Source of the DNA: an uncultured Lachnospiraceae bacterium
GTDB lineage: Bacteria > Bacillota > Clostridia > Lachnospirales > Lachnospiraceae
Assembly (NCBI GenBank): GCA_945919795.1
Contig: CAMEJJ010000005.1
Location: 62,001 to 126,000 of the forward strand
Direction of reading: 5' to 3'
DNA length: 64,000 nt
Positions within the stretch are counted from its first letter, which is position 1; the number at the start of each line of letters is the position of its first letter. The translations under genes were made by a program, and so were the position numbers. A model generated the notes under the pieces. It made no database searches. It was not told the DNA's origin and saw only the letters and a program-made list of their open reading frames with translations. This document shows positions 1 to 11,300 of the stretch, piece after piece.

Positions 1-83
1 TTTGTAACACGCCATAATTATAACCTAAAATATTATTATACCATAGTTTTTTCTTTTAAAATCTGCTTTTTGCACGAAAAAAA

Positions 84-116
84 GTTCATAAAAAGAACCG
101 TTTCTTAAGAAACGGT
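84..116 (-). terminator. Rho-independent terminator of the atp operon
   Basis: A perfect palindrome (ACCGTTTC-TTAA-GAAACGGT, 97-116) is followed on the minus strand by a T-rich run (TCTTTTT). It lies just below the end of atpC, so it closes the ATP synthase transcript. The rest of 1-178 holds only a small CGTGA/TCACG hairpin near 154-166 and no gene that I can see. Confidence 0.85.
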
Positions 117-178
117 CGACATCAGTTTTATTCAATCATCCGTAAAAATTTATTCGTGAGATTCACGTTCTATGCATA

Positions 179-601
179 TTACAGATTTAAATTTTTCAAT
201 TGCTCCACTCCACGAAGACGCGCCATTGCCCTTGCCATGGACGCCTGCGAAACATGATATTCCATCAGGCTCTGTTTTTGCTGCAGTTGTTCTTTTGCCC
301 GCTCTAAAGCCGCCTGAGCACGGAATTTATCTATTTCCTCCGGTTTTTCCGCCGAATAAACTAAAACATTGACCAAATTGTGCTCGACCTTGATCAGACC
401 ATCGGACACAATCGCCCTCTGCCACTGTGTTTCTCCCGGTTTGCGAAAACGGATTTCTCCGACTTCGATGGTTGTGGTCATGGGCTCATGATTTGCTAAA
501 ATTGCCATTTCTCCATCATAACCGGGGAACACAAAGCTTTCGCATTCCCCATCGAAAAACACTTTATCACACGCTATAATTTTTAACTGAAAATAATTCA
601 T
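179..601 (-). CDS. atpC: ATP synthase F1 epsilon subunit
   Basis: This is the epsilon subunit of the F1 sector, a central-stalk protein that couples c-ring rotation to catalysis and restrains ATP hydrolysis. The 140-residue product has the usual N-terminal beta-sandwich (FPGYDGEMAILANHEPMTT is the family hallmark, residues about 27-45) and a C-terminal helical hairpin rich in Ala, Arg and Gln (about 85-140). Length matches the family. It is the last gene of the operon and is separated from atpD by about 210 bp containing a fold-back repeat, which is unusual because atpD-atpC spacing is normally short. The ATG start has a GGGA-type ribosome site. Confidence 0.95.
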   Translation of the reverse strand: MNYFQLKIIACDKVFFDGECESFVFPGYDGEMAILANHEPMTTTIEVGEIRFRKPGETQWQRAIVSDGLIKVEHNLVNVLVYSAEKPEEIDKFRAQAALERAKEQLQQKQSLMEYHVSQASMARAMARLRGVEQLKNLNL

Positions 602-627
602 ATGATTCCCTGATTTCTAATTTCTCG

Positions 628-797
628 TTTTGCAATTGTGCTTTCTAAGAAAGTTTGTGTATTCTACTCACAGACTGTATGTGGGCGTCAGCACTTAATG
701 AGCAATTTTTTGCAAATTTAGTACTGTTACATTGTCATCCAAGTGAGAACGCGTCTGTGATAGAATATGCAAATTTCGTGGAAACACAATTGCAAAA
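628..797. repeat. 170-bp fold-back (MITE-like) element between atpD and atpC
   Basis: The left arm 628-673 and right arm 755-797 are inverted copies. The outer 13 bases (TTTTGCAATTGTG / CACAATTGCAAAA) pair perfectly. The next 30 or so pair with a few mismatches and three single-base bulges. About 80 bases lie between the arms. No ORF inside is credible. In the atp mRNA this would fold into a roughly 45-bp stem between the atpD stop and the atpC start. It resembles a non-autonomous mobile element by shape; I did not find another copy of this sequence in the window. Confidence 0.75.
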
Positions 798-810
798 TGG
801 ACGTTTACAT

Positions 811-3164
<2,354 letters not shown>

Positions 3165-3169
3165 ACCTA

Positions 3170-5185
3170 TCACTCTCGATTCTTAAATTCCAATGCAGCT
3201 TCTAAGATAGCCTCTTTGGTATCGTCTTCTAACATCTTTGTCGTATTGAGTTTACTGATAATCTCTTTACAGTTCTCTTCAAAATACGCAAGTAAATCCA
3301 TCTGGAATGGTTTTATATTCTCTTCTTCCAGATCACTGAACACCTTGCCGTTAGCACATACTAACGTAATAACCTGTTCTGCCATGCTAAAAGGTCGATT
3401 GAGCGGCTGCTTTAACAGTTCCATCAGTGCATGACCATGTGCTAACTGCTTTTTGGTGCTCTCATCCAGATCCGATGAAAACTGTGTAAATACCTGCATC
3501 TCACGATACTGTGCCAAATCAATACGGATACTTCCGGCAGCTTTTTTCATCGCCTTTGTCTGTGCCGCACCACCCACACGTGAAACCGATAAACCAACAT
3601 TTACTGCAGGGCGTTGACCGGCAAAGAACAACTGGCTTTCTAAATAAATCTGACCGTCCGTAATGGAAATAACATTCGTCGGAATGTATGCCGAAACATC
3701 GCCTGCCTGCGTCTCAATAATCGGAAGTGCCGTAATAGAGCCGCCTCCTGCTTCCGGTGTCAGACGAGCCGAACGCTCCAACAGGCGGGAATGCAAATAA
3801 AAGACATCTCCCGGATAAGCTTCACGCCCCGGTGAACGCTCTAACAACAGAGAAATGGCACGATAGGCCACAGCGTGTTTGGACAAATCATCATAAACGA
3901 TGAGGACATCCTTTCCCTGATACATAAAATACTCTGCAATTGCCGTACCGGCATAAGGTGCAATGTACTGAAGAGGTGCCGGATCGGATGCCGTGGATGA
4001 AACCACGATGGTATAATCCATAGCATGATTCACTTTTAAATTATTTACCAGTTTTGCAACCGTCGAAGCCTTTTGTCCGATGGCTACGTATACGCAAATG
4101 ACATTTTTTCCTTTTTGATTGATGATGGTATCCGTCGCAATACTGGTCTTCCCCGTCTGCCTGTCACCAATAATCAGCTCTCTTTGTCCTCTTCCGATTG
4201 GGAACATGGAATCAATTGCGAGAATACCGGTCTCTAACGGTTCCGATACAGATTTGCGGTCCACAATCCCTGGCGCCGGAGTCTCCATGGGACGAAAGCT
4301 TTCGGTTTTGATCACTCCTTTTCCGTCGATGGGATTTCCGAGTGCATCAATGACTCTTCCCATTAAAGCATCGCCTACGGAAATGCCCGCCATTTTCCCG
4401 GTGCGAACCACGCGGCTGCCTTCCTTGATTTCCGTATCTCTACCAAACAAAATAACACCGATTTCATCCCGGCGAACATCCTGAACCATACCTTTTGCGC
4501 CACAATCAAACAAAACAATTTCTCCGTAAAAAGCATGATCAATTCCATCTACATTGGCAATTCCGTCGCCAACCCAGTTTACAACACCGATTTCTTTGTT
4601 TTTGGCTTCCAGTTCAAAATCTTCGATACCGGCTTTCAAAATAGAAATAATTCCTTCTGTGCTGACGGATGTATTTTCTGCCAGAGTAGAGACTTTTTCC
4701 TTAAGCTGCTCTAATCGTCCTTTTTCGCTCCAGTCATATTCTTTACTTCCAATTCGCAGAATAAAACCACTTTTTAAGGACTTATCCTCTTCCATCAAAA
4801 GATCCATATCCGGATTATCAAACTCTTTTTCCAAAAAGCGACGAATACCGGCTAACTGTTCATCGGTAGGCCTGGTAACAAAAAAAAGCGTAGCAGTTTC
4901 TTCCCGTTCCTTTTTATTCTCACCGGCCAGTTTCCTGTATTTACAGATATCATCCCATAAAGCAAAATCCCCGTTATCACAGAGTAACTTTAAAAAGTTT
5001 CGGATTTCTTTCGGAAATACACGGTCAATGATGATGTGCTTTTTTTCCAAAGAAACGGTCGGATCTTCAAAATCCATCCGAATCTGAGGCACAGCCTCCA
5101 TGATGCCGGATACTTCTTTTAAAATATCACTGCCAATTTTGCCATTTATCAGGTCTGTTGCATAATTTTGTGCTGTCAAAGTCAC
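3170..5185 (-). CDS. atpA: ATP synthase delta-alpha fusion protein (AtpH::AtpA)
   Basis: One 671-residue frame holds two subunits that are normally separate. Residues 1 to about 168 are the delta subunit (peripheral stalk cap): an N-terminal helical domain, then the delta C-terminal signature [20 protein letters not shown]. Residues from about 172 are a complete alpha subunit: [13 protein letters not shown] start, [10 protein letters not shown], Walker [12 protein letters not shown], and the VSRVGGAAQ region. No ATG, GTG or TTG with a ribosome site lies at the junction (about 4669), so independent translation of alpha looks unlikely. It starts at a GTG overlapping the atpF stop (GTGA). Because F1 carries three alpha and normally one delta, a covalent fusion poses a stoichiometry problem unless it is cleaved or extra delta domains are tolerated. 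Confidence 0.93.
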   Translation of the reverse strand: MTLTAQNYATDLINGKIGSDILKEVSGIMEAVPQIRMDFEDPTVSLEKKHIIIDRVFPKEIRNFLKLLCDNGDFALWDDICKYRKLAGENKKEREETATLFFVTRPTDEQLAGIRRFLEKEFDNPDMDLLMEEDKSLKSGFILRIGSKEYDWSEKGRLEQLKEKVSTLAENTSVSTEGIISILKAGIEDFELEAKNKEIGVVNWVGDGIANVDGIDHAFYGEIVLFDCGAKGMVQDVRRDEIGVILFGRDTEIKEGSRVVRTGKMAGISVGDALMGRVIDALGNPIDGKGVIKTESFRPMETPAPGIVDRKSVSEPLETGILAIDSMFPIGRGQRELIIGDRQTGKTSIATDTIINQKGKNVICVYVAIGQKASTVAKLVNNLKVNHAMDYTIVVSSTASDPAPLQYIAPYAGTAIAEYFMYQGKDVLIVYDDLSKHAVAYRAISLLLERSPGREAYPGDVFYLHSRLLERSARLTPEAGGGSITALPIIETQAGDVSAYIPTNVISITDGQIYLESQLFFAGQRPAVNVGLSVSRVGGAAQTKAMKKAAGSIRIDLAQYREMQVFTQFSSDLDESTKKQLAHGHALMELLKQPLNRPFSMAEQVITLVCANGKVFSDLEEENIKPFQMDLLAYFEENCKEIISKLNTTKMLEDDTKEAILEAALEFKNRE

Positions 5186-5667
5186 TCTTTTTCACCTGCT
5201 TCGTTTAAAAATTTGTCATATAGTGCACTGTCTGCCTCTGCATTTCCCGCTGTGCAGACTACCTTGGATGCAGCATCCACAACCATGGTAGCAATTTCCG
5301 ATTTTGCACTTTTTAAAATCTGTTCTTTTTGGCTTTCCGCTTTTGATACTGCGGACGAAACAACATCATCCGCAGCCTCTTGTGCATCTTTCAGGATTTT
5401 CTGGTATTCTGCGTCGGCATCTTTTCTAGCCTTTGCCAAAATCTTTTTCTTTTCCGCTTCCGCTTCCGCTAAAGATGCCTCATACCGGTTCTTTAAGTCT
5501 TCTGCCTGTTCCTGTTTTTCTTTCGCCTCTTCAAACTGTCTGTCTGCCTCAGCCTGTCTATCCTCGATAACCTTTTTGATCGGTTTGAAGAAAAAAATAC
5601 GCATCGCAACGAAAAGCAACAAAAGATTTATAATTGTAAATACTAAATTAATATCAACCTTGAGCAT
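5182..5667 (-). CDS. atpF: ATP synthase Fo b subunit
   Basis: This is the peripheral-stalk b subunit that anchors the stator to the membrane. The 161-residue product has one N-terminal membrane segment ([22 protein letters not shown], about residues 6-27) followed by a long charged, Ala/Glu/Lys-rich coiled coil (about 30-150). Length and layout match the family. It overlaps the downstream delta-alpha gene by four bases, which suggests translational coupling of the stalk partners. Confidence 0.95.
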   Translation of the reverse strand: MLKVDINLVFTIINLLLLFVAMRIFFFKPIKKVIEDRQAEADRQFEEAKEKQEQAEDLKNRYEASLAEAEAEKKKILAKARKDADAEYQKILKDAQEAADDVVSSAVSKAESQKEQILKSAKSEIATMVVDAASKVVCTAGNAEADSALYDKFLNEAGEKE

Positions 5668-5750
5668 TTCCTGCCCTGCCTTTCCTTATTTTCCGCACCG
5701 CATATACGGTGTGAAGTTATCCGCTGCTAACTAATGTCAGCTATTGCCAA

Positions 5751-5981
5751 CTACTTAAGCATAACAATAATCATAAGGGCAATTACAAAACCGTAAATAG
5801 CAGTTGCCTCTGCCAATGCACAACCCAAAATCAATGTCGAATTAATCTTTCCGGCAGCCTCCGGCTGTCTTGCAATCGCCTCCGATGCCTTACCGGTTGC
5901 AATACCGATACCAATACCGGCTCCCAATGCACAAAATACTGCAATACCTGCTCCAATCGCAATTAATGAATTCATAATCAT
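5751..5981 (-). CDS. atpE: ATP synthase Fo c subunit (rotor ring)
   Basis: This is the proteolipid of the rotor ring. The 76 residues form two membrane helices joined by the conserved ARQPEA loop. The ion-carrying Glu sits in helix 2 ([15 protein letters not shown]). Compared with the Na+-type ring of Ilyobacter, the helix-1 Gln of the GxGQG motif is Ile here ([11 protein letters not shown]) and the Ser after the essential Glu is Ala. Two Na+ ligands are therefore missing, which points to proton coupling. A CACCG/CGGTG hairpin (5696-5711) lies in the gap before atpF and may tune the high c-subunit dose. Confidence 0.95.
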   Translation of the reverse strand: MIMNSLIAIGAGIAVFCALGAGIGIGIATGKASEAIARQPEAAGKINSTLILGCALAEATAIYGFVIALMIIVMLK

Positions 5982-6127
5982 GTCTCCTTTTTCTGTTTTG
6001 ATTTTTCTGTTTCTTATCTTTTCTTTGTTTCGATATTCTGCTTTATATTTTTATATCAGCACGAAATTTGTGGCACTTTCAACTTTGTTTCGCCGTAATC
6101 ATTCATTTTGTTTTAGTCAGCTCTTGC

Positions 6128-6814
6128 TTACTCAATAGCCTCAGAAATGTACATGGATGTCAAAAACACAAATACATATGCCTGCAACAATCCGTCAAAT
6201 AAATCAAAATACAAACTGAAAACTGCCGGTAAAAATATAGGCACCACAATTTTAATCAGTTCCATGATGACAAATGCTCCCAAAACATTACCGAAAAGAC
6301 GCATACACAAAGATAAAGGTCTTGTGAACACTTCCAGAATGTTGATGGGAGTTACAATCGCCACAGGTTCCGTAAAATGATGCAGCCATTTTCTGACACC
6401 TTTATGGTGAATTCCTGCTGCTTCCACCAGCACGATACTCATAACCGCAAGCGCAATGGTAACATTCAAATCCTTGGTAGGCGATTTCATTCCGAACAAT
6501 CCAATAATATTGGATACCCCTATGTAAAGCAAAACCGTAACCAAATAGGGAACAAATCCCTTTCCCTTTGGTCCAATCATTCCTTCCACCAGACCGGTCA
6601 GTTTGGTATAAATGAGTTCTGCAACCGCTTGCCTTTTACTGATATGATCAATCTTTAAATCCCTGGACAGAATCACGGCACCGCAAATCAGAACAGCCAT
6701 GATAATCCAGGTCACCACAACAGATTCCGACACGCCGATCCCGCCGAAAACCGGAATTGTAAAGACAGTTTCACATTCCAGTTCGGTCATCAGTTTTGAA
6801 GCCAGATCTTCCAA
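6128..6814 (-). CDS. atpB: ATP synthase Fo a subunit
   Basis: This membrane stator subunit forms the ion half-channels against the c-ring. The 228-residue product has five to six hydrophobic segments and the conserved penultimate-helix motif SLCMRLFGNVLGAF, whose Arg is the essential stator charge. The start is a TTG (6814) eight bases after a strong AAGGAG; the only nearby ATG is out of frame. It is the first gene of the operon; I found no atpI/uncI upstream. Confidence 0.94.
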   Translation of the reverse strand: MEDLASKLMTELECETVFTIPVFGGIGVSESVVVTWIIMAVLICGAVILSRDLKIDHISKRQAVAELIYTKLTGLVEGMIGPKGKGFVPYLVTVLLYIGVSNIIGLFGMKSPTKDLNVTIALAVMSIVLVEAAGIHHKGVRKWLHHFTEPVAIVTPINILEVFTRPLSLCMRLFGNVLGAFVIMELIKIVVPIFLPAVFSLYFDLFDGLLQAYVFVFLTSMYISEAIE

Positions 6815-7042
6815 GAAACCATCTCCTTTTTATTATTTATTACTGCAAATGTCAGACAGACTGATAAACTAAATCCCCAAAATATAGTATTTGTTTCCTC
6901 TGCCAAAATCTATATGTAGTTTAACTCTTTTATATATGGAATGCAAGATTTGTGTTCCCGATATTTGTCAAAATAAAAATATGATTTTTTCACTTTTATA
7001 ATTCGCAGCTTTGGGAATACAGCAAGTCGTCCTTGCAGAAAA
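6815..7042. other. Intergenic region upstream of atpB, with a detached repeat fragment
   Basis: No gene is visible. On the minus strand a possible atp promoter reads TTGCAT, 17 bases, TAAACT near 6920-6950, only a moderate match. The block AGATTTGTGTTCCCGATAT (6946-6964) is the distal end of the dispersed repeat whose main body starts at 7043. The roughly 78 bases between them look inserted, because both edges carry GATAT. Confidence 0.45.
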
Positions 7043-7166
7043 TGATATATCGTTGCTCGCCGGCTTTTACGAGGTTTTGTGCCTTTCTTAGCGGCATGCT
7101 CACAAAAATAATGCCCGGTTTCAACTGTCTGAAGACGAAGTCTGAGTTTTGAAACCAGGCATTTAT
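7043..7166 (-). repeat. Dispersed repeat family 1, copy 1, with embedded terminator
   Basis: On the minus strand, reading away from the gene at 7172-7882, a 14-bp stem with one mismatch (TGGTTTCAA / TTGAAACCGGG core, 7111-7164) is followed by TATTTTT. This is a good intrinsic terminator. It is joined to a conserved block that includes GCTAAGAAAGGCACAAAAC and a Lys/Cys-neutral GATATAT end. Related copies are at 15391-15510, 32136-32275, 36298-36372, 45082-45155, and fragments at 6946 and 30226. Confidence 0.75.
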
Positions 7167-7171
7167 TAATT

Positions 7172-7882
7172 TTACATTAAAACATCTTTGGCTTCTTTTT
7201 TCGTTTGTTTTGTATATACCACCAGTTTGTTGGAAATATCACAGGTTGCTAAAAGCACATCTTCTATCTTATCCGCACCCTGTCCTTTCATCTGATTTTT
7301 AAGCCATGTCTCATTGTTGCCGGTATGCTTGAGATTGTCCCACATGATTTTTCCATCGATGATCACATTGGCCACCATAAAATCCTGTTCGGGAGAAAGG
7401 TTGATATCCGAAGGGGTCAGAGGTCTGTCAGAAGCCTTTTCCAAAAAACTGATTTTACCGTTTCCTTCGAGCACCGCAGTCTGTATCTTGCTTAAATCAA
7501 AATATCCGGATATCCTGCATTGCTCCAAAAATTCCGTAACATCTATTTTTGCCTTTTTTAAGTGATTTTTATACAATTCTCCGTTGTGGAACAAAACAAG
7601 CGGTTTTCCTTCGATCAATCTACGAAATTTTATAGATTTGGAGCCCATCCAGGAAAAAGCCAGAGTTGCCAGTCCGTAAACAATCATTGCCGTCAGTGGC
7701 TGCATGAAATTTTTATCCAAAGCTGTTGCCATTTCTGCCGCAATCGAACCGATTGTAATACTGCTGATATAATCAAACATGCTCATCTGGGACATCTGCC
7801 GGTATCCCATCATTTTTGCCAATATAAAAACGACCAAAAAGGATCCAAGTGACAGTGCAATAATATAAATGATTTCTTCCAT
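7172..7882 (-). CDS. DUF421 (YetF/YkjA-type) membrane protein
   Basis: The 236-residue product has three N-terminal membrane segments (about residues 5-22, 40-55 and 60-80) with the family motif RQMSQMSMFDYISSITIGSIAAEMA. A soluble DUF421 domain follows (FRRLIEGKPLVLFHNGELY, about 87-200), then a Lys-rich tail. Members in Bacillus are linked to spores or membranes, but the molecular function is not established. It is a single-gene unit ending in the repeat-borne terminator at 7111-7164. Its start has an AGGA ribosome site. Confidence 0.85.
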   Translation of the reverse strand: MEEIIYIIALSLGSFLVVFILAKMMGYRQMSQMSMFDYISSITIGSIAAEMATALDKNFMQPLTAMIVYGLATLAFSWMGSKSIKFRRLIEGKPLVLFHNGELYKNHLKKAKIDVTEFLEQCRISGYFDLSKIQTAVLEGNGKISFLEKASDRPLTPSDINLSPEQDFMVANVIIDGKIMWDNLKHTGNNETWLKNQMKGQGADKIEDVLLATCDISNKLVVYTKQTKKEAKDVLM

Positions 7883-7960
7883 ATTTTTTCCTGCTTTTCT
7901 TTACTTAATAATTTCATGGTATCATTAGCATTACAAAAAACAGAAAAAATATACCTTATT

Positions 7961-8818
7961 TTATGATTCATCCAAGGATGTTTCATCATAATGTTCCAGA
8001 AAATGATGCTTAATCCCATCCTGTTTATACGCTATCACTGTATTTAAATTCACATTTTCCACACTCCGGAAAATGTTTTTTTCAATAAAAGAACTTCTTT
8101 TACTCAGTTCTTTAATCAATGCTTTGATTTCGGCGCGCTTGGAATGCTGCTCATCCGGTGCATCCTTTGCTGTCATTTCCGTAAAACGGCAGGCACACTG
8201 AATAAAATGCAAATCATTGTACGCACACCAGTGAATAATATCCGATTCCCGAATCAGATACATTGGCCGAATCAATTCCATTCCTTCGAAATTTGTACTG
8301 TGAAGTTTGGGCATCATCGTCTGAATCTGTCCACCGTACAGCATCCCCATCAGAATGGTCTCAATCACATCATCAAAATGGTGCCCCAATGCAATTTTGT
8401 TGCATCCGAGCTCTTTGGCTTTACTGTATAAGTAACCGCGACGCATGCGGGCACAAAGATAACAAGGGGAATCAATAATGTCCACCACGGTTTCAAAGAT
8501 TTCCGTTTCAAAAATTGTAATCGGAACATTTAAAATCTGCGCATTATCGCAAATTCTTTTCCGGTTTTCCGGGTTATAACCGGGATCCATAACCAAAAAC
8601 ACGACTTCAAAATTCTTTTTCCCATGCCGTTCCAACTCCTGAAACAACTTTGCCAAAAGCATGGAATCTTTTCCGCCGGAAATACAGACCGCAATCTTAT
8701 CCCCGTCCTGTATCAGTTCATATTCATTAATTGCCCTTGTAAACGGTCGCCAGATTTCTTTCCGAAACTTTTTTACGATACTACGTTCAATTTCACGTGC
8801 TCTTTCATTTTCCATCAT
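7961..8818 (-). CDS. TtcA-like tRNA 2-thiocytidine synthetase family protein
   Basis: This is a PP-loop ATPase of the TtcA/TtuA group, which adenylates a tRNA base before sulfur insertion. The 285-residue product has the PP-loop ISGGKDSMLLAKL (about residues 47-59), the CYLCARMRRGYLY pair of cysteines (about 117-129) and a later Cys pair IQCACRF (about 204-210). These are the positions expected for the Fe-S ligands of TtcA. Whether the target is C32 of tRNA or another base cannot be told from sequence. It is 16 bases upstream of the cysteine-synthase gene's 3' end on the same strand and belongs to the sulfur-rich district. Confidence 0.85.
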   Translation of the reverse strand: MMENERAREIERSIVKKFRKEIWRPFTRAINEYELIQDGDKIAVCISGGKDSMLLAKLFQELERHGKKNFEVVFLVMDPGYNPENRKRICDNAQILNVPITIFETEIFETVVDIIDSPCYLCARMRRGYLYSKAKELGCNKIALGHHFDDVIETILMGMLYGGQIQTMMPKLHSTNFEGMELIRPMYLIRESDIIHWCAYNDLHFIQCACRFTEMTAKDAPDEQHSKRAEIKALIKELSKRSSFIEKNIFRSVENVNLNTVIAYKQDGIKHHFLEHYDETSLDES

Positions 8819-8834
8819 ATACTTTATATCCTAT

Positions 8835-9764
8835 TTATTCTTCAAATAAGGGAGTAGAAAAATAGCGTTCTGCCGTATCCGGCAAAATCGTAACAACCGT
8901 CTTGCCTTCTCCTAACTTTTCGGCAAGCTTTAATGCTGCTGCCACATTGGTTCCGCTGGATATTCCGCACATAATTCCTTCCACTCTGGCTAAATCCTTA
9001 GCTGTCTGTAAAGCTTCCTCATCTGTTACGATATAAATATCCGAATAGATATTCTGATTCAGAATATCGGGAATAATGCCGTCTCCAATTCCCATCTGCA
9101 GATGCGTTCCGATATTACCGCCTGCTAAAATCGCTGCATTTTCCGGTTCAACTGCCCAAATTTCAATATCTGGATTTTGAGCTTTTAAGGTTTCACCAAT
9201 ACCGGTAATGGTTCCTCCGGTTCCAATTCCGGAACAGAAACCGTGAATCGGTCCTGCAACCTGTTCCATGATTTCCAATGCTGTATGGTTTTTGTGCGCC
9301 AATACATTATTGGGATTTTCAAACTGCTGTGGCACAAATACATTAGGATTTTCTTTTGCCATCCTGAGTGCAGTCTGAAGGCACTCATCAATACAAGCTC
9401 CGATATCCCCCGCATCATGAATTAGGATTACATCAGCACCATAGTGCTTTACCAGTTTACGGCGCTCTTCACTGACCGAATCCGGCATAATGATAATAGT
9501 CTTATATCCTCTTACTGCACCCACCAGCGCCAAACCAATTCCCTGATTGCCGCTTGTAGGCTCCACAATAATCGTATCCTGATTGATTTTTCCTTCCTTT
9601 TCAGCTTTCCGGATCATATTGTAAGCAGTTCTGGTCTTAATGGAACCACCGACATTCAGTCCTTCAAACTTTACCAATATCTCCGCATTTCCCGGCTTAT
9701 TCATTTTATTTAATCGAAGCATCGGTGTGTGACCGATTGCCTCTAAGACATTATCGTAAATCAT
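8835..9764 (-). CDS. cysK: Cysteine synthase / PLP-dependent beta-replacing enzyme (first copy)
   Basis: This is a fold-type II PLP enzyme that makes cysteine from O-acetylserine and sulfide. The 309-residue product has the PLP-lysine motif GGSIKTRTA (about residues 38-46), the substrate loop EPTSGNQGIGLA, the PLP-phosphate loop GIGTGGTITGIGE, and the C-terminal family block ILPDTAERYFSTPLF. The start was set at ATG 9764 (MIYDNVLEAIG) behind AGAGGAC, because the longer frame upstream is basic and unlike the family. The second copy at 19625-20563 is clearly paralogous; the SIKTR here against SVKDR there marks two subgroups. The TtcA-like gene follows 16 bases downstream. Confidence 0.92.
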   Translation of the reverse strand: MIYDNVLEAIGHTPMLRLNKMNKPGNAEILVKFEGLNVGGSIKTRTAYNMIRKAEKEGKINQDTIIVEPTSGNQGIGLALVGAVRGYKTIIIMPDSVSEERRKLVKHYGADVILIHDAGDIGACIDECLQTALRMAKENPNVFVPQQFENPNNVLAHKNHTALEIMEQVAGPIHGFCSGIGTGGTITGIGETLKAQNPDIEIWAVEPENAAILAGGNIGTHLQMGIGDGIIPDILNQNIYSDIYIVTDEEALQTAKDLARVEGIMCGISSGTNVAAALKLAEKLGEGKTVVTILPDTAERYFSTPLFEE

Positions 9765-9849
9765 AAGTGTCCTCTTTCTACATTTCTTTTTATATTGATA
9801 GTTTATGCAAGGCAAAATAAAACGCTCTGCGCATCTTATCCGCCTTAAC

Positions 9850-9887
9850 CGCAATAAAACAGACTGCTCTTATTATAAAAGCAGTCT
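9850..9887 (-). terminator. Intrinsic terminator after metY
   Basis: The inverted repeat AGACTGCT (9861-9868) / AGCAGTCT (9880-9887) is followed on the minus strand by GTTTTATTG. It separates the metY transcript from cysK. Confidence 0.8.
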
Positions 9888-9940
9888 GCCATTTTCGCAA
9901 GCATTCCAAAACGGAAACGTATTAATAAATATTATTCTGT

Positions 9941-11251
9941 CTATGATTCAAGTGCTTTAAAAGCCTCAGCCAAATCTTCTATGATGTCATCGATATGTTC
10001 GGTACCGATAGAAAGACGGATCGTATTGGGTTTAATACCCTGATCTAATAGTTCTGCCTCATTGCATTCGGAATGTGTAGTGGATGCCGGATGGATTGCC
10101 AGAGATTTCACATCCGCAACATTTGCCAATAATGAGAATAACTCCAGATTATCAATAAATGCTTGTGCTTTCTTGGCATCTCCTTTGATTTCAAATGTAA
10201 AGATAGAACCGCCTCCATTGGGGAAATACTTCTTGTACAATCTCTGCTGTTCGGGATCTGTTGATAAAGACGGATGATTTACTTTTTCAACCTGTGGCTG
10301 CTCGCTTAAAAACTTTGCAACCTTTAATGCATTTTCCACATGTCTTTCCACTCTTAATGATAAGGTTTCCAGTCCCTGCAGGAAAATAAATGCATGAACA
10401 GGCGATAATGTTGAACCGGTATCTCTAAGTAAGATAGCCCGAATGTATGTTGCAAAAGCTGCGGGTGCTGCGTCTCTTGCAAAACTTACTCCATGATAAG
10501 AAACGTTAGGCTCTGTTAACCAAGGAAACTTTCCGCTTGCAATCCAGTCAAATTTTCCGGAGTCTACGACAACACCACCAATGGTTGTTCCGTGTCCGCC
10601 GATGAATTTGGTTGCAGAATGTACTACAATATCCGCGCCATATTCAATCGGTCGAACCAGATAAGGTGTTGCAAATGTATTATCAACAATTAAGGGTATG
10701 TTATGTGCATGTGCAATGTCGGCGATTTTTTCAATATCTACCACTTCTGAATTAGGATTTCCCAAAGTTTCTATTTCGATTGCTTTTGTATTTTCTTTGA
10801 TAGCTGCTTCAATGGCATCATAATCAAACGGGTCTACAAATGTTGATTCAATACCATAATCCGGCAAGGTGTGTGCCAGTAAGTTATAGGTACCTCCATA
10901 GATATTTTTTGCAGCTACAATGTGATCTCCCGCATGGGCAACCGTCTGTAATGCATAAGTTAAAGCTGCTGCACCTGAACTTACCGCAATTGCTGCTACA
11001 CCACCTTCCAAAGCTGCAATTCTGCTTTCAAAAACACTCTGTGTCGGATTGGTCAGACGACCGTAAATATTACCTGCATCCCGCAGACCAAAGCGGTCTG
11101 CCGCATGTTCACTGTTATGGAACACATAAGATGAGGTTAAATAAATCGGAACCGCTCTCGCATCCGTAACCGGATCGGGGCTTTCCTGACCCACATGTAA
11201 CTGTTTTGTTTCAAATTTCAATTCTCTTTCTGCTCTTGTTTTCTTTGCCAT
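9941..11251 (-). CDS. metY: O-acetylhomoserine sulfhydrylase
   Basis: This is a fold-type I PLP enzyme that makes homocysteine from O-acetylhomoserine and sulfide, giving direct sulfuration for methionine. The 436-residue product is the long MetY type. It shows ETKQLHVGQESPDP at the N-terminus, the IYGRLTNPTQSVFE block, the SSGAAALTYAL loop, and the PLP-lysine motif VHSATKFIGGHGTTIGG (about residues 208-224). The C-terminal LADVKSLAIHPASTTHSE block is also typical. The leader (11252-11420) holds a hairpin, a short leader ORF and a LysR-type palindrome. Confidence 0.94.
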   Translation of the reverse strand: MAKKTRAERELKFETKQLHVGQESPDPVTDARAVPIYLTSSYVFHNSEHAADRFGLRDAGNIYGRLTNPTQSVFESRIAALEGGVAAIAVSSGAAALTYALQTVAHAGDHIVAAKNIYGGTYNLLAHTLPDYGIESTFVDPFDYDAIEAAIKENTKAIEIETLGNPNSEVVDIEKIADIAHAHNIPLIVDNTFATPYLVRPIEYGADIVVHSATKFIGGHGTTIGGVVVDSGKFDWIASGKFPWLTEPNVSYHGVSFARDAAPAAFATYIRAILLRDTGSTLSPVHAFIFLQGLETLSLRVERHVENALKVAKFLSEQPQVEKVNHPSLSTDPEQQRLYKKYFPNGGGSIFTFEIKGDAKKAQAFIDNLELFSLLANVADVKSLAIHPASTTHSECNEAELLDQGIKPNTIRLSIGTEHIDDIIEDLAEAFKALES

Positions 11252-11300
11252 TTTCTTATACCTGATTGCGACAGTGCCGCTTCCTTTCTTTTCTTTGTTT

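Noticed and set aside
4554..5087. Long plus-strand frames opposite the delta-alpha and b genes
   Set aside because: They mirror strongly coding minus-strand genes; no ribosome site and Ser-rich antisense composition.
9765..9854. A 30-residue basic N-terminal extension of the first cysteine synthase
   Set aside because: It is unlike the family, and ATG 9764 has a good ribosome site and the normal CysK start.
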